From NCBI RefSeq assembly GCF_018617855.1, contig NZ_JACSKY010000001.1:248001-312000 (forward strand): a DNA stretch of 64,000 nt, written 5' to 3'. Both the position numbers and the translations under genes were made by a program. The notes below the pieces were generated by a model. That model ran no database searches and was not told where the DNA came from. It saw only the letters and a list, made by a program, of their open reading frames with translations. The DNA is from Exiguobacterium qingdaonense. GTDB taxonomy: Bacteria; Bacillota; Bacilli; Exiguobacteriales; Exiguobacteriaceae. This document shows, one piece after another, positions 46,433 to 55,197 of the stretch (the first letter of the stretch is position 1; each line of letters starts with the position of its first letter).

Positions 46433-47590
46433 TTATTCCCCACCTTCAATTCCTTGCTGAATCTGCTGACGTACTGCTCGGTCGACGTCTAGAATTTGTG
46501 CGAGCGTCGGTTCGGCAATGACTTCATGTCGAGCCATCGCTTCTTCCACGAGTCGTTCAATCTCTAAGAACGTGATGTGACCGTTCAAGAATAGGTCCAC
46601 CGCGACTTCGTTGGCTGCATTCAAGACGGTCGGCATGGAACCACCGGCTCTTCCTGCTTCGAACGCTAGTCGAAGTGCCGGATAGCGCTTGAAATCAGCC
46701 TCTTCAAAGTGCAACTTTCCGATTTCCTTCAAGTTTAACCGCTTATTCCCTTCAATTTCAAGCCGCTTCGGTCCCGATAGCGCATAGAGGATCGGTCCGC
46801 GCATGTCCGGGTTGCCGAGCTGAGCCATCACGGCCGCATCTTTAAATTCAACCATCGAATGAATGATCGATTCACGATGCAAGATCACCTCAATATCATT
46901 ATAGTCGATATCAAACAGCCAGTGTGCCTCGATGACTTCGAGTCCCTTGTTGAACATCGTCGCCGAATCAATTGTAATTTTCGCTCCCATTGACCAGTTC
47001 GGGTGATTGAGTGCGTCTTCAACTGTCACATCAGCCAGTTCATCCCGTGAGCGGTCGCGAAAACTTCCGCCCGACGCCGTTAAAATAATCTTCGACACAT
47101 CTTTTCTGCGTTCCCCGTTCAAACATTGATAGATAGCGGAGTGTTCACTGTCGACAGGCAATAACTTGACCCCGTTTTCCTTCACGGCTGCTTTGACGAG
47201 ATGTCCTGCGGTGACGAGCGTTTCTTTGTTCGCAAGCGCGATGTCTTTCCCTGCTTGAATTGCCGCGAGCGTCGGTTCGAGACCGACCGCGCCTACGACT
47301 GCCGTCACGACGATGTCCGCTCGTTCTGCCGTCGCACACTCGATCAACCCTTCTGGACCGATGAAGTACAATGGTTCATATGTAAGACGAGGTTTTAGTT
47401 GTTCGAGTACTTCGATACTAGTCGCCGATACATACTTTGGTCTTAGACGATTGATCCATTCCGTAGCAACATCGACGTTCGTACCAAATGCATACGCCTC
47501 AAGTTCAAACAGATCAGGATGTTGTTCGATGACGTCGCATGTTTGCACGCCAATCGAACCCGTTCCCCCAATTAAGCTAATTCGCTTCAT
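46433..47590 (-). CDS. dxr: 1-deoxy-D-xylulose 5-phosphate reductoisomerase
   Basis: Second enzyme of the MEP isoprenoid pathway, making 2-C-methyl-D-erythritol 4-phosphate with NADPH. The 385-residue protein has the NADPH-binding [10 protein letters not shown] at residues 8-17 and the metal/substrate motifs [11 protein letters not shown] near residue 147 and [13 protein letters not shown], followed by [18 protein letters not shown] split around residue 200. It sits between cdsA and rseP, and uppS downstream consumes isoprenoid precursor. Confidence 0.96.
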   Translation of the reverse strand: MKRISLIGGTGSIGVQTCDVIEQHPDLFELEAYAFGTNVDVATEWINRLRPKYVSATSIEVLEQLKPRLTYEPLYFIGPEGLIECATAERADIVVTAVVGAVGLEPTLAAIQAGKDIALANKETLVTAGHLVKAAVKENGVKLLPVDSEHSAIYQCLNGERRKDVSKIILTASGGSFRDRSRDELADVTVEDALNHPNWSMGAKITIDSATMFNKGLEVIEAHWLFDIDYNDIEVILHRESIIHSMVEFKDAAVMAQLGNPDMRGPILYALSGPKRLEIEGNKRLNLKEIGKLHFEEADFKRYPALRLAFEAGRAGGSMPTVLNAANEVAVDLFLNGHITFLEIERLVEEAMARHEVIAEPTLAQILDVDRAVRQQIQQGIEGGE

Positions 47591-47604
47591 CTCGACACTC
47601 CTTT

Positions 47605-48402
47605 TTATAGCAGATTAAACACCCAAATGACTGTAAAGACCGCAATCATACTATCGAATCGGTCCAATATGCCTCCATGCCCCGGTAAGAGATGGCCTGA
47701 GTCTTTCACACCGAACTGACGTTTATAAGCAGATTGCACCAAATCACCGAGCTGTCCGACTACAGCCACAACGACGGCTAAAATGATGACTTCTAGCATC
47801 GGCAAAATCGGGTCAATCAAAATGAAGATGACACCGAGTACAACCGCGGATACAATCCCTCCGATTGCACCTTCAATCGTCTTGTTCGGACTGATTGACG
47901 GCCATAGTTTTGCTTTTCCGAACGCTTTGCCCGTGAAGTAGGCACCCGAGTCTGTCGCCCAAATCATGAACAAGACGAGCAACACTTTCGACAAGCCGTT
48001 TTCGGACAGTCGAACTAAAGCGAAACTTGAAAATCCGACGACGAGATACACAGCCGAGACAAAATAGAAACTCGCATCTTCATACGTGAATCGATTTTTC
48101 GTGACTACCGTCCAAAAGAGCAATAAGACAAGTCCTAACACGAGCCATTGCTCAATCGTAAACGGAAGATCATCGACGACAACATGCGTCTCGAGTAACA
48201 ATAAAATAAATGGGAAGGCAACTAATAACGATGTCACTAAAAAAGGGAACGCTAATAACTTATGTTTCCGCATCAAAGTAAATTCGCTCAATCCGATGAG
48301 AGCGAGAATACCCATCAATGAGACGAATGCGTTTCCTCCAAGTGCGATCACGGTAATAAAAATCGCTCCCGCCCAAAGTCCAGTAATAATTCGTGTTTTC
48401 AT
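47605..48402 (-). CDS. cdsA: Phosphatidate cytidylyltransferase
   Basis: Integral membrane enzyme making CDP-diacylglycerol. The 265-residue protein has about eight hydrophobic segments. The C-terminal CTP_transf_1 signature is clear ([19 protein letters not shown], near residue 238) and the earlier [15 protein letters not shown] motif lies near residue 145. I chose the ATG at 48402, where the [10 protein letters not shown] start is typical; it follows the uppS stop directly with GGTGGGG as ribosome-binding site, overlapping the end of uppS. Confidence 0.94.
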   Translation of the reverse strand: MKTRIITGLWAGAIFITVIALGGNAFVSLMGILALIGLSEFTLMRKHKLLAFPFLVTSLLVAFPFILLLLETHVVVDDLPFTIEQWLVLGLVLLLFWTVVTKNRFTYEDASFYFVSAVYLVVGFSSFALVRLSENGLSKVLLVLFMIWATDSGAYFTGKAFGKAKLWPSISPNKTIEGAIGGIVSAVVLGVIFILIDPILPMLEVIILAVVVAVVGQLGDLVQSAYKRQFGVKDSGHLLPGHGGILDRFDSMIAVFTVIWVFNLL

Positions 48403-48403
48403 G

Positions 48404-49141
48404 TCACACCCCACCAAAACGTCGCGTGCGCGCGTTGTAAGATTCGATTGCCTCTACAAAATGCTCACGCTTAAATTCCGGCCACAATACTTCTGTGAAA
48501 TGAAGTTCAGCATACGCGCTTTGCCATAATAAAAAGTTTGAGAGCCGCTGTTCGCCACTCGTTCGTATGACGAGATCCACATCTTGGACATGGGTCATGA
48601 GTCGTTCGCCAATCAAACGGTCATCGATGACGTCCGCTTGAAGCAATCCGGACTGTACGTCGTCAGCAATACTGCGCATCGCTTGCACGAGCTCATCACG
48701 CCCGCCGTAGTTGAGAGCGAAGACAAGGGTCAAGCCTGTATTTGAAGCGGTCCGTTCTCTCGCTTCGTCAACGGCCTCGCGCGTCTCGCCTGGCAGTTTT
48801 GATGTATCTCCGGCAACGAGAACTCGCACATTTTGTTCATGGAGTTCTTTTAAATCGGTCTCCAAAAACTGCTTCGGTAATTTCATTAAAAATGAGACTT
48901 CCTCTTCCGGACGCGTCCAGTTCTCGGTAGAAAATGCGTATAACGTCAGTGATTGAATCCCGAGTTCTTGCGCTGTTCGAACCGTTTCACGGATGGATTT
49001 CATCCCTTCCCGGTGACCCATAATGCGAGGGAGACCACGCTTTTTGGCCCAGCGTCCATTGCCATCCATGATGATGGCCACGTGCTCAGGAACACTTAAC
49101 TCCGCCTCGATTTTCGTTTTAGGATTCACCCATTTAAACAT
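48404..49141 (-). CDS. uppS: Undecaprenyl diphosphate synthase
   Basis: cis-Prenyltransferase of 245 residues that makes the C55 lipid carrier for cell-wall synthesis. Typical motifs are IIMDGNGRWAKKRGLPRIMG (residues 24-43, with the essential Asp), SLTLYAFSTENWTRP near residue 75, and the C-terminal DLVIRTSGEQRLSNFLLWQ with DVLWPEF-like EVLWPEFKREHF. It starts 84 bases after frr, and the gap contains a weak terminator. Confidence 0.96.
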   Translation of the reverse strand: MFKWVNPKTKIEAELSVPEHVAIIMDGNGRWAKKRGLPRIMGHREGMKSIRETVRTAQELGIQSLTLYAFSTENWTRPEEEVSFLMKLPKQFLETDLKELHEQNVRVLVAGDTSKLPGETREAVDEARERTASNTGLTLVFALNYGGRDELVQAMRSIADDVQSGLLQADVIDDRLIGERLMTHVQDVDLVIRTSGEQRLSNFLLWQSAYAELHFTEVLWPEFKREHFVEAIESYNARTRRFGGV

Positions 49142-49165
49142 TCTGTTATCCTCCTGATTGTATGA

Positions 49166-49193
49166 AAGAAGGACCCTCTCAGAAAAAGGGTCC
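49166..49193 (-). terminator. Weak terminator between frr and uppS
   Basis: Minus-strand stem GGACCCT / AGGGTCC (arms 49187-49193 and 49171-49177), 9-base loop, followed by TTCTTTC. The U-tract is broken, so readthrough to uppS is expected. Confidence 0.6.
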
Positions 49194-49225
49194 CCACACA
49201 GCTTTTTGGTATACCACTTCCGTGA

Positions 49226-49786
49226 TTACACTTCCATGATTTCTTTTTCTTTAATTGCTGCAGATTCATCAATCTTCTTGATATACGAATCCGTCAACGT
49301 TTGAACGTCATCTGCATATCCGCGGAGATCGTCTTCTGTCAACTCGCCGTCTTTCTCGAGTTTCTTCAAGTTTTCGTTTGCATCACGACGAACGTTGCGG
49401 ACAGCGACTTTCGCTTCTTCTGCATACTTTTTCGTCACTTTGACCAATTCTTTACGGCGCTCTTCCGTCAAGGCAGGAATTGCCAAGCGGATGACCGTTC
49501 CGTCAGACGATGGAGATAAGCCGAGATCTGCCTTTTGAATGGCTTTTTCAACTTCCGAGACCAATGATTTATCCCATGGTTGAATCAAAAGCAAGCGCGC
49601 TTCTGGTGTATTGATGTTCGCCACTTGATTGAGCGGTGTCGGAACACCGTAATAATCAACTTGGACAGGATCCAAAATCGATGCGCTGGCACGGCCAGTG
49701 CGAAGCGTTCCAAAATCACGCTTTAGTGAAGCGAGCGCTTTTTCCATTTTATCTTCAGCTGTTTTCAATACGTCTTTGACACTCAT
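49226..49786 (-). CDS. frr: Ribosome recycling factor
   Basis: Splits post-termination ribosomes together with EF-G. The protein of 186 residues has the usual length and motifs, with the N-terminal [18 protein letters not shown] (residues 17-34) and the C-terminal [22 protein letters not shown] split helices of the three-helix bundle. The start ATG at 49786 overlaps the pyrH stop by four bases. Confidence 0.96.
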   Translation of the reverse strand: MSVKDVLKTAEDKMEKALASLKRDFGTLRTGRASASILDPVQVDYYGVPTPLNQVANINTPEARLLLIQPWDKSLVSEVEKAIQKADLGLSPSSDGTVIRLAIPALTEERRKELVKVTKKYAEEAKVAVRNVRRDANENLKKLEKDGELTEDDLRGYADDVQTLTDSYIKKIDESAAIKEKEIMEV

Positions 49787-50508
49787 GAATTGACTCCTCC
49801 TACTACCGTCCCGATATGTTCGCCGAGAACGACACGTTTAATGTTACCTTCTTCAAGCAATGAGAACACAATCAATGGAATATGATTGTCCATACAGAGC
49901 GACGTTGCCGTTGAGTCCATGACCTGAAGCCCATCTTTCAAAACATCGATGTAAGACAACGTGTCATATTTCACAGCAGATTCATCCAATTTTGGATCGG
50001 CTGAATAGACACCGTCCACGTTATTTTTACCCATCAAGATGACGTCGGCCTCGATTTCAGCGGCACGAAGCGCGGCTGTCGTGTCTGTTGAAAAATATGG
50101 GTTTCCTGTACCCGCTGCAAAAATGACGACACGACCTTTTTCAAGATGACGCATGGCACGGCGACGAATGTATGGTTCAGCAACTTGTCGCATTTCAATT
50201 GATGTTTGGACGCGCGTTTGGACATCGTACGTTTCAAGGCTATCCTGAAGAGCGAGCGAGTTCAATACTGTCGCGAGCATCCCCATATAGTCTGCATTTG
50301 CCCGGTCCATACCGAGTTCGCTGCCCGTCTTTCCACGCCAAATGTTTCCGGCACCTACAACAACGGCGACTTCTACACCCATCTCAATCAACTCTTTAAT
50401 CTGACTCGAGATTGAGTTTACAATGTTAGGATCGATTCCATAACCTTGATCTCCAGCGAGCGCTTCTCCACTCAATTTTAACACAATTCGTTTATATTTC
50501 GGTTCCAT
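49783..50508 (-). CDS. pyrH: UMP kinase
   Basis: Hexameric kinase making UDP from UMP, regulated by GTP and UTP in Bacilli. The protein of 241 residues is of the amino-acid-kinase fold, with [16 protein letters not shown] at residues 9-24, [32 protein letters not shown] in the UMP site, and [14 protein letters not shown] near residue 130. It lies in the conserved rpsB-tsf-pyrH-frr order and overlaps frr. A hairpin region separates it from tsf. Confidence 0.96.
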   Translation of the reverse strand: MEPKYKRIVLKLSGEALAGDQGYGIDPNIVNSISSQIKELIEMGVEVAVVVGAGNIWRGKTGSELGMDRANADYMGMLATVLNSLALQDSLETYDVQTRVQTSIEMRQVAEPYIRRRAMRHLEKGRVVIFAAGTGNPYFSTDTTAALRAAEIEADVILMGKNNVDGVYSADPKLDESAVKYDTLSYIDVLKDGLQVMDSTATSLCMDNHIPLIVFSLLEEGNIKRVVLGEHIGTVVGGVNS

Positions 50509-50524
50509 AACTTTGCCTCCTCTT

Positions 50525-50590
50525 GCTTGAAAAAAGGGAACACGCTCCCTTAACGAACTAACTCAAGGTTATAAAGACGTGTTCCCAATT
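50525..50590 (-). terminator. Competing hairpins between tsf and pyrH
   Basis: A local terminator AAGGGA-GCGTGT-TCCCTT plus TTTT (arms 50546-50551 and 50534-50539) shares its 3' arm with a long-range 8-bp pairing GGGAACAC (50581-50588) / GTGTTCCC (50536-50543) on the minus strand. The two cannot form together. Confidence 0.6.
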
Positions 50591-50618
50591 TTAGTTGCAT
50601 CACATGTAATGACGCAGA

Positions 50619-51500
50619 TTATTTTTTGATTTGGTTCATAACTTCTTCAGCAAAGTTCTCTTCACGTTTCTCCATACCTTCTCCTACTTCGAAGCGTACG
50701 AACGAGTTGATGCTTCCGCCTTTTGATTCTACGTATTTACCAACTTTGAAGTCACTGTCTTTTACGAACGTTTGGTCAACGAGGCAAATTTCCTCGAAGT
50801 ACTTGTTCATACGACCAGCAATCATTTTCTCAACGATGTTGGCAGGCTTGCCTTCGTTAAGTGCTTGTTCAGTCAAGACTTTCTTCTCACGATCGATTTC
50901 TTCAGCTGATACTTCATCGCGAGTCGCGTAAAGTGGACGCGCTGCAGCGACGTGCATCGCCACGTCTTTCGCAACTGTCTCGTCAGACGTTCCGTCGACT
51001 ACAACGATTGACCCGATGCGACCACCCATGTGGAGGTACGTACCGAATACTGCATCGTCAGCTTTTTCAAGAACAGCTACACGACGGAGTGAGATTTTCT
51101 CACCGATTGTAGATGCTTCTTCTTGAATGTACGTTTCGAGCGTTTTACCTGCTTCGTAGTCAGCTGCAAGTGCAGCTTCTGCCGTTGTTGCGCCTGATGC
51201 GAGAACAGCTTTTGCTACGTTGTTCACGAGTGTTTGGAACTTCTCGTTTTTCGCAACGAAGTCCGTTTCTGAGTTGATTTCGACGAGCACAGCTTTGTTG
51301 CCTTCAACTGCTACTGCTGTCAAACCTTCAGCGGCGATACGATCACCTTTTGCTGCTGCTTTTGCAATCCCTTTTTCACGAAGGAAGTCGATTGCCGCTT
51401 GCATGTCACCGTCTGTTTCAACGAGTGCTTTTTTGCAATCGAGCATTCCTGCTCCTGTTTTTTCACGAAGTTCTTTTACCATTGCTGCTGTAACTGCCAT
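50619..51500 (-). CDS. tsf: Translation elongation factor Ts
   Basis: Guanine nucleotide exchange factor for EF-Tu. The 293-residue protein starts [20 protein letters not shown] with the UBA-like N-terminal domain, followed by the TDFVAKNE motif at about residue 80 and the two core subdomains. It follows rpsB across a strong terminator, so tsf is likely expressed by partial readthrough or from an unrecognised promoter. The GAGGAATTTCC region before the ATG is a strong ribosome-binding site (AAGGAGG). Confidence 0.97.
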   Translation of the reverse strand: MAVTAAMVKELREKTGAGMLDCKKALVETDGDMQAAIDFLREKGIAKAAAKGDRIAAEGLTAVAVEGNKAVLVEINSETDFVAKNEKFQTLVNNVAKAVLASGATTAEAALAADYEAGKTLETYIQEEASTIGEKISLRRVAVLEKADDAVFGTYLHMGGRIGSIVVVDGTSDETVAKDVAMHVAAARPLYATRDEVSAEEIDREKKVLTEQALNEGKPANIVEKMIAGRMNKYFEEICLVDQTFVKDSDFKVGKYVESKGGSINSFVRFEVGEGMEKREENFAEEVMNQIKK

Positions 51501-51536
51501 CGGAAATTCCTCCTTGTAAAACTAACAAATTTTAAG

Positions 51537-51556
51537 AAAAAGCACAGGGCTTTTTG
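51537..51556 (-). repeat. Small hairpin in the tsf leader
   Basis: Minus-strand AAAAAGC / GCTTTTT with a 6-base loop, followed by CTTAAAA. It lies between the rpsB terminator and the tsf start; role unknown. Confidence 0.4.
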
Positions 51557-51568
51557 ATTACATGTCCT

Positions 51569-51604
51569 AAAAAAAGGTGATAAAAGGCTTTCCCTTTATC
51601 ACCT
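51569..51604 (-). terminator. Terminator between rpsB and tsf
   Basis: Perfect 10-bp stem AGGTGATAAA / TTTATCACCT followed by a T-run on the minus strand, about 15 bases after the rpsB stop. Confidence 0.9.
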
Positions 51605-51617
51605 ATTGTCCAACTGA

Positions 51618-52358
51618 TTACTCAGCTTCTGTAGCTTCAGCTTCTGTCGCTACAGCTTCTTCAGCAACTTCTTCTTCACCTTGCTTCGCTTCGATGATTG
51701 CATCTGCCATCTTCGAAGTGAGCAATTTAACAGCACGAATTGCATCGTCGTTCGCTGGGATAACGTAGTCGATTTCATCTGGGTCACAGTTTGTGTCGAC
51801 AATCGCAACGATTGGGATGTTCAATTTGTGAGCTTCCGCGATTGCGATACGCTCTTTACGTGGGTCAACGATGAAGAGGGCGTCAGGCACACCAGGCATG
51901 TCCTTGATTCCGCCGAGGAACTTCTCAAGACGAGTCATTTCTTTCTTCAAGATGATGACTTCTTTCTTAGGAAGTACTTCGAACGTGCCGTCTTCTTCCA
52001 TTTTTTCGAGTTGCTTCAAGCGGTTGATACGCTTTTTAATTGTTGAGAAGTTAGTGAGTGTTCCACCCAACCAACGCTCGTTAATGAAGAACATTCCTGA
52101 ACGGATTGCTTCTTCCTTGATTGTGTCTTGAGCTTGTTTCTTCGTACCGACGAAGAGGACGTTTCCGCCTTCTGCCGCGAGTTCGCGAACAAAGTTGTAA
52201 GCTTCGTCTACTTTTTTGACCGTTTTTTGAAGGTCGATGATGTAGATCCCGTTACGCTCTGTGAAGATGTATTTCGCCATTTTTGGGTTCCAACGGCGTG
52301 TTTGGTGACCGAAATGTACACCAGCTTCAAGCAATTGCTTCATTGAAATTACTGCCAT
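51618..52358 (-). CDS. rpsB: 30S ribosomal protein S2
   Basis: Late-binding protein of the small subunit, 246 residues. The conserved [22 protein letters not shown] start, the VDEAYNFV and WLGGTLTNF segments, and [22 protein letters not shown] near residue 200 are all present. The C-terminal tail is rich in Glu and Ala. The ATG at 52358 has AAGGAGGAAA upstream. Expression is from a strong extended -10 promoter, through a structured leader of about 113 bases. Confidence 0.97.
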   Translation of the reverse strand: MAVISMKQLLEAGVHFGHQTRRWNPKMAKYIFTERNGIYIIDLQKTVKKVDEAYNFVRELAAEGGNVLFVGTKKQAQDTIKEEAIRSGMFFINERWLGGTLTNFSTIKKRINRLKQLEKMEEDGTFEVLPKKEVIILKKEMTRLEKFLGGIKDMPGVPDALFIVDPRKERIAIAEAHKLNIPIVAIVDTNCDPDEIDYVIPANDDAIRAVKLLTSKMADAIIEAKQGEEEVAEEAVATEAEATEAE

Positions 52359-52472
52359 GATAAATTTCCTCCTTGTGGTTTAAAAAATTCCTCCGCCTCG
52401 TTCATTGTTATATTCCGACCTTACGGCACCGAGGAATATCATCCCGAGACGTGTGTGATGTGTTTAACACCG
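52359..52472 (-). ncRNA. Structured rpsB leader, candidate S2 autoregulatory element
   Basis: About 113 bases between the promoter and rpsB. On the minus strand ATATTCC / GGAATAT brackets an inner CGG...CCG region, and CCTCG pairs with a later CGAGG. S2 leaders that respond to free S2 protein are known in several bacteria; the class here cannot be assigned by eye. Confidence 0.5.
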
Positions 52473-52478
52473 AGAACT

Positions 52479-52507
52479 ACTATAGCATATGTCGCAAAAT
52501 CCGGCAA
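52479..52507 (-). promoter_or_regulatory. Putative sigma-A promoter of rpsB
   Basis: Minus-strand TTGCCG (52502-52507) and TATAGT (52479-52484), spacer of 17, with TGC directly before the -10. It starts at the end of swrB and separates the translation genes from the fla/che operon. Confidence 0.7.
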
Positions 52508-52510
52508 CTC

Positions 52511-52894
52511 TCACTTTTTACGAAGTTTCGCGTAAAGTGCGAGTTCTCCTTCCCCTTTTCCAAGGATTCGGGCCGCATCTTTGAGCGAATGCCGTAACAA
52601 GACATCGTCCACGTCAACCGATACTGTTTCACCTGTAGATGTTTCTACTTGTTCAATAGACTCTTCGATTGGGGGCGACGGCTCTTGTTCTTCCACAATC
52701 GCATCAGCACGTTCGCTTGGTTTTTGCGCGGCGAGGTCGTTCATGGATTCCATGAATGAGAGAAGCAATGTTTCCGTCTCTTGCTTCTCTCGTTCAAGTC
52801 GATTGACCCGTTCTTGCAGTTCTTGGACTTGTCGGTAGCCGAACAAAAAACCGTAAGCAACCAAACAAGCTGAAATTACATAGACAATATACAC
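52511..52894 (-). CDS. swrB: SwrB-like swarming motility protein (YlxL position)
   Basis: Single-pass membrane protein of 127 residues. Residues 1-20 are hydrophobic and 22-60 form a likely coiled coil (VQELQERVNRLEREKQETE). An acidic linker leads to a C-terminal helix (KDAARILGKGEGELALYAKL) that resembles the end of SwrB. In B. subtilis SwrB sits between sigD and rpsB, exactly as here, and promotes assembly of the flagellar export apparatus. The sequence is weakly conserved, so the call leans on position and layout. Confidence 0.75.
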   Translation of the reverse strand: MYIVYVISACLVAYGFLFGYRQVQELQERVNRLEREKQETETLLLSFMESMNDLAAQKPSERADAIVEEQEPSPPIEESIEQVETSTGETVSVDVDDVLLRHSLKDAARILGKGEGELALYAKLRKK

Positions 52895-52906
52895 TTGTTC
52901 ATCTCC

Positions 52907-53677
52907 TTACGAAGTCTTTTCTTCCAGATAGGACCGTCCAAGCGCATGCTTCAACGTCTTCAAGGCTTTAGAATGAATTTGCGAAATCCGAGAGGTCGAG
53001 AGCTCGAGAACTTCACCAATTTCGGTCAATGTCAATTCATCAAAATAAAACAAAGATACGACGAGGCGCTCTTTTTCAGACAAGTGATCGATTTCCTCTG
53101 CGAGCACATCAATCAACTCTCGTTGTAACAGCGTATCTTCAGGCTTTTCTGAATCTGGGTCGAAATAAGTGACAGACATGACTTTACCTTCTTCTTGTAG
53201 CGTCACGGCCTCATCAATCGACAACATGTTTGCAAAATAGCCTTCAGCCATCGTTCGTTCGATTTCTGAGATCGGTAGGTCACAAGCATGTGCCAACTCA
53301 CTCTTTGTCGGCGCACGATGTAACGACTGCTCAAGCTGCTCAGCCACCTGATCAATTTTCTTTACTTTTTCTCGGACCGACCGAGGCAGCCAATCGATTT
53401 TTCGTAATCCATCGATGATTGCACCACGTATCCGAAATGCGGCATACGTATCAAATTTATTATTATGTTCTGGATCATATTTCATAAGGGCATCGTACAA
53501 TCCCATGTAACCCAAACTTTTCAATTCGTCGCGTTCGACGCTCTTTGGAAGCGTCACGATCATCCGTTGCACGTGGTAGTGGATGAGAAACTCGTAATGT
53601 GCTAGTAAGTCGTTTGCTGTATCCATATCACGGTCCGTATTCCAGCGATCCCACAACTGTGTAAGATGAGTCGTCAT
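52907..53677 (-). CDS. sigD: Flagellar/motility sigma factor SigD (FliA/WhiG family)
   Basis: Alternative sigma factor for late flagellar, chemotaxis and autolysin genes. The protein of 256 residues has region 2 (SLGYMGLYDALMKYDPEHNNKFDTYA, about residues 52-77), region 3 (LPRSVREKVKKIDQ) and region 4 with the helix-turn-helix (LTLTEIGEVLELSTSRISQIHSKAL, near the end). It lies between cheD and swrB. Its anti-sigma factor FlgM would be outside the window. Confidence 0.95.
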   Translation of the reverse strand: MTTHLTQLWDRWNTDRDMDTANDLLAHYEFLIHYHVQRMIVTLPKSVERDELKSLGYMGLYDALMKYDPEHNNKFDTYAAFRIRGAIIDGLRKIDWLPRSVREKVKKIDQVAEQLEQSLHRAPTKSELAHACDLPISEIERTMAEGYFANMLSIDEAVTLQEEGKVMSVTYFDPDSEKPEDTLLQRELIDVLAEEIDHLSEKERLVVSLFYFDELTLTEIGEVLELSTSRISQIHSKALKTLKHALGRSYLEEKTS

Positions 53678-53689
53678 GTCGATCCCCCC

Positions 53690-54175
53690 TTATAGTTCTT
53701 TCGTACCTACACTCACCGTACGAATCGATAGAACTGACGTGGTGACATCAAATTCAATCGTTCGACCGTTATGACCACCGCAGTCCTCTGCCACGAGCGG
53801 TATACGATGAGCTTTTAACGCTTGACGGATGGCCTCGGCATTTCGTTCACCGATACGCATCGCTTCGTTCTCGTATTTGAATTGAAACATTTGTGCACCA
53901 CCTGCCATTTTAGCTTGAAGTCGTGTCGCACCTTCCCGATTCAAAGAATGTACGAGCGCATCGATCGCTGTATCGGCATATTTTCCTACTTCAATCGTTT
54001 GATTCTTACGAGCAATCGTCGAGTCCGGTAACATGACATGCGCCATGGCAGCTAACTGAAGGCGGGCGTCATATAAAATGACACCCACACACGAACCGAG
54101 CCCGGCCGTTCTCAACCGATTCGGTGCTGTCGTTTGCTTCCATTCAGCGATGCCGATTTTTAGTACGTCAGCCAT
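53690..54175 (-). CDS. cheD: Chemoreceptor glutamine deamidase CheD
   Basis: Deamidates chemoreceptor glutamines and activates CheC in B. subtilis-type chemotaxis. The 161-residue protein has the catalytic Cys29 in TAGLGSCVGVILYD and His46 in AHVMLPDS. The later MAGGAQMF motif near residue 89 is also conserved. It overlaps cheC by 8 bases, so CheC and CheD, which work as a pair, are translationally coupled. Confidence 0.95.
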   Translation of the reverse strand: MADVLKIGIAEWKQTTAPNRLRTAGLGSCVGVILYDARLQLAAMAHVMLPDSTIARKNQTIEVGKYADTAIDALVHSLNREGATRLQAKMAGGAQMFQFKYENEAMRIGERNAEAIRQALKAHRIPLVAEDCGGHNGRTIEFDVTTSVLSIRTVSVGTKEL

Positions 54176-54764
54176 TTAGCAACCGCTCTTGAATCCGTTG
54201 AAGTGACCCATGTGTCGGTAGGAACAACACATGGCCTGCACTTACTTTTTGATCAATCATAAACGTCGTATCGATATAGAGAGCCGCATCTTCCTCTGGT
54301 TGGACCGAGGTGACGACGAACTCGACGATGGACCCCGCCATATCGATTGCCGTCGCCGGCACTTGAATCATGATTGGGGTCTGTAACCAATCACCGAGCG
54401 CGCGGGCATATGCACCGCTCATAATGTTTCCGACTTCTTCCCAAGCAGACTGTCCGAGCTCATCACCAGAATCGAATGAGTGCGGCATCCCGATCAGCGT
54501 TGAAACCATTTGTTCGGCGTCCTCGACAGCGAATAAAATAAGGATCATCCCGCGAATCTCACCGTCTAATTCCAATAGTACCGAGGCGACATGCCGCTCT
54601 GGTCCACCGACTCGATCTGGCAAGTAGGTGATCGGTTCCATCTCAGCTGACGATACGGTAATATTCACCGGTTTCGAGAGCATCGCAGATAAGGCGGTCG
54701 CCGCATGTCCAGACCCTATATTTCCCAGTTCCTTTAACAGGTCTTGTTCAAACTCACTCAGCAT
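54168..54764 (-). CDS. cheC: CheY-P phosphatase CheC
   Basis: Phosphatase of the chemotaxis response regulator, 198 residues. Two copies of the active-site pattern [D/S]x3Ex2N are visible: D8-E12-N15 followed by a proline, and a second one in SAWEEVGNIMSG near residue 108. The ATG at 54764 overlaps the end of cheW by 11 bases and has GAGGAACAG just before it; the longer open frame to 54827 lies inside cheW and is rejected. Confidence 0.93.
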   Translation of the reverse strand: MLSEFEQDLLKELGNIGSGHAATALSAMLSKPVNITVSSAEMEPITYLPDRVGGPERHVASVLLELDGEIRGMILILFAVEDAEQMVSTLIGMPHSFDSGDELGQSAWEEVGNIMSGAYARALGDWLQTPIMIQVPATAIDMAGSIVEFVVTSVQPEEDAALYIDTTFMIDQKVSAGHVLFLPTHGSLQRIQERLLNG

Positions 54765-55185
54765 ACTGTTCCTCGAACAACGCGTTCGCATCGAGTAATG
54801 AGAAGAGCTTATCTTCTCCTTTTGCAATGGCAGTCAAATGCGCCGAGAGCATATCGCGGCTCGATTCTGGAATCGGTTCGATGCGTACTTCATCGCTTTC
54901 GACGACCTCGTTCGCGCGGTCAACGATAAATCCGGCATCACCTTGATTCAACGAGGCGATTAAAATGCGCGTTTCATCAGTCGGATCAATTTCTTCATAG
55001 CCAAGGCGTAAGCGAAGGTCGATCACCGGAGTGACGACACCCCGAAGGTTAATGACCCCTTTGACGTGCGAAGGAGCGTTCGGCACCCGCGTAATCGGCT
55101 GAATTCGCTCGATTGACCGGACTGATTGCACATCGATCCCGTACGTATTTTCTTCAAGTGAAAAAACTACCCATTTCTGTTCCAT
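54754..55185 (-). CDS. cheW: Chemotaxis coupling protein CheW
   Basis: Scaffold linking receptors to CheA, 143 residues with one CheW domain. Landmarks are VFSLEENTYGIDVQSVRSIER at the start and RVPNAPSHVKGVINLRGVVTPVIDLR split around residue 40-65. It lies 12 bases after cheA and overlaps cheC. The start has AAGGAGGAAT upstream. Confidence 0.95.
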   Translation of the reverse strand: MEQKWVVFSLEENTYGIDVQSVRSIERIQPITRVPNAPSHVKGVINLRGVVTPVIDLRLRLGYEEIDPTDETRILIASLNQGDAGFIVDRANEVVESDEVRIEPIPESSRDMLSAHLTAIAKGEDKLFSLLDANALFEEQYAE

Positions 55186-55197
55186 CTATATTCCTCC

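Noticed and set aside
54765-54827. N-terminal extension of CheC
   Set aside because: It lies within cheW in another frame, while the ATG at 54764 has a good ribosome-binding site and starts the conserved sequence.
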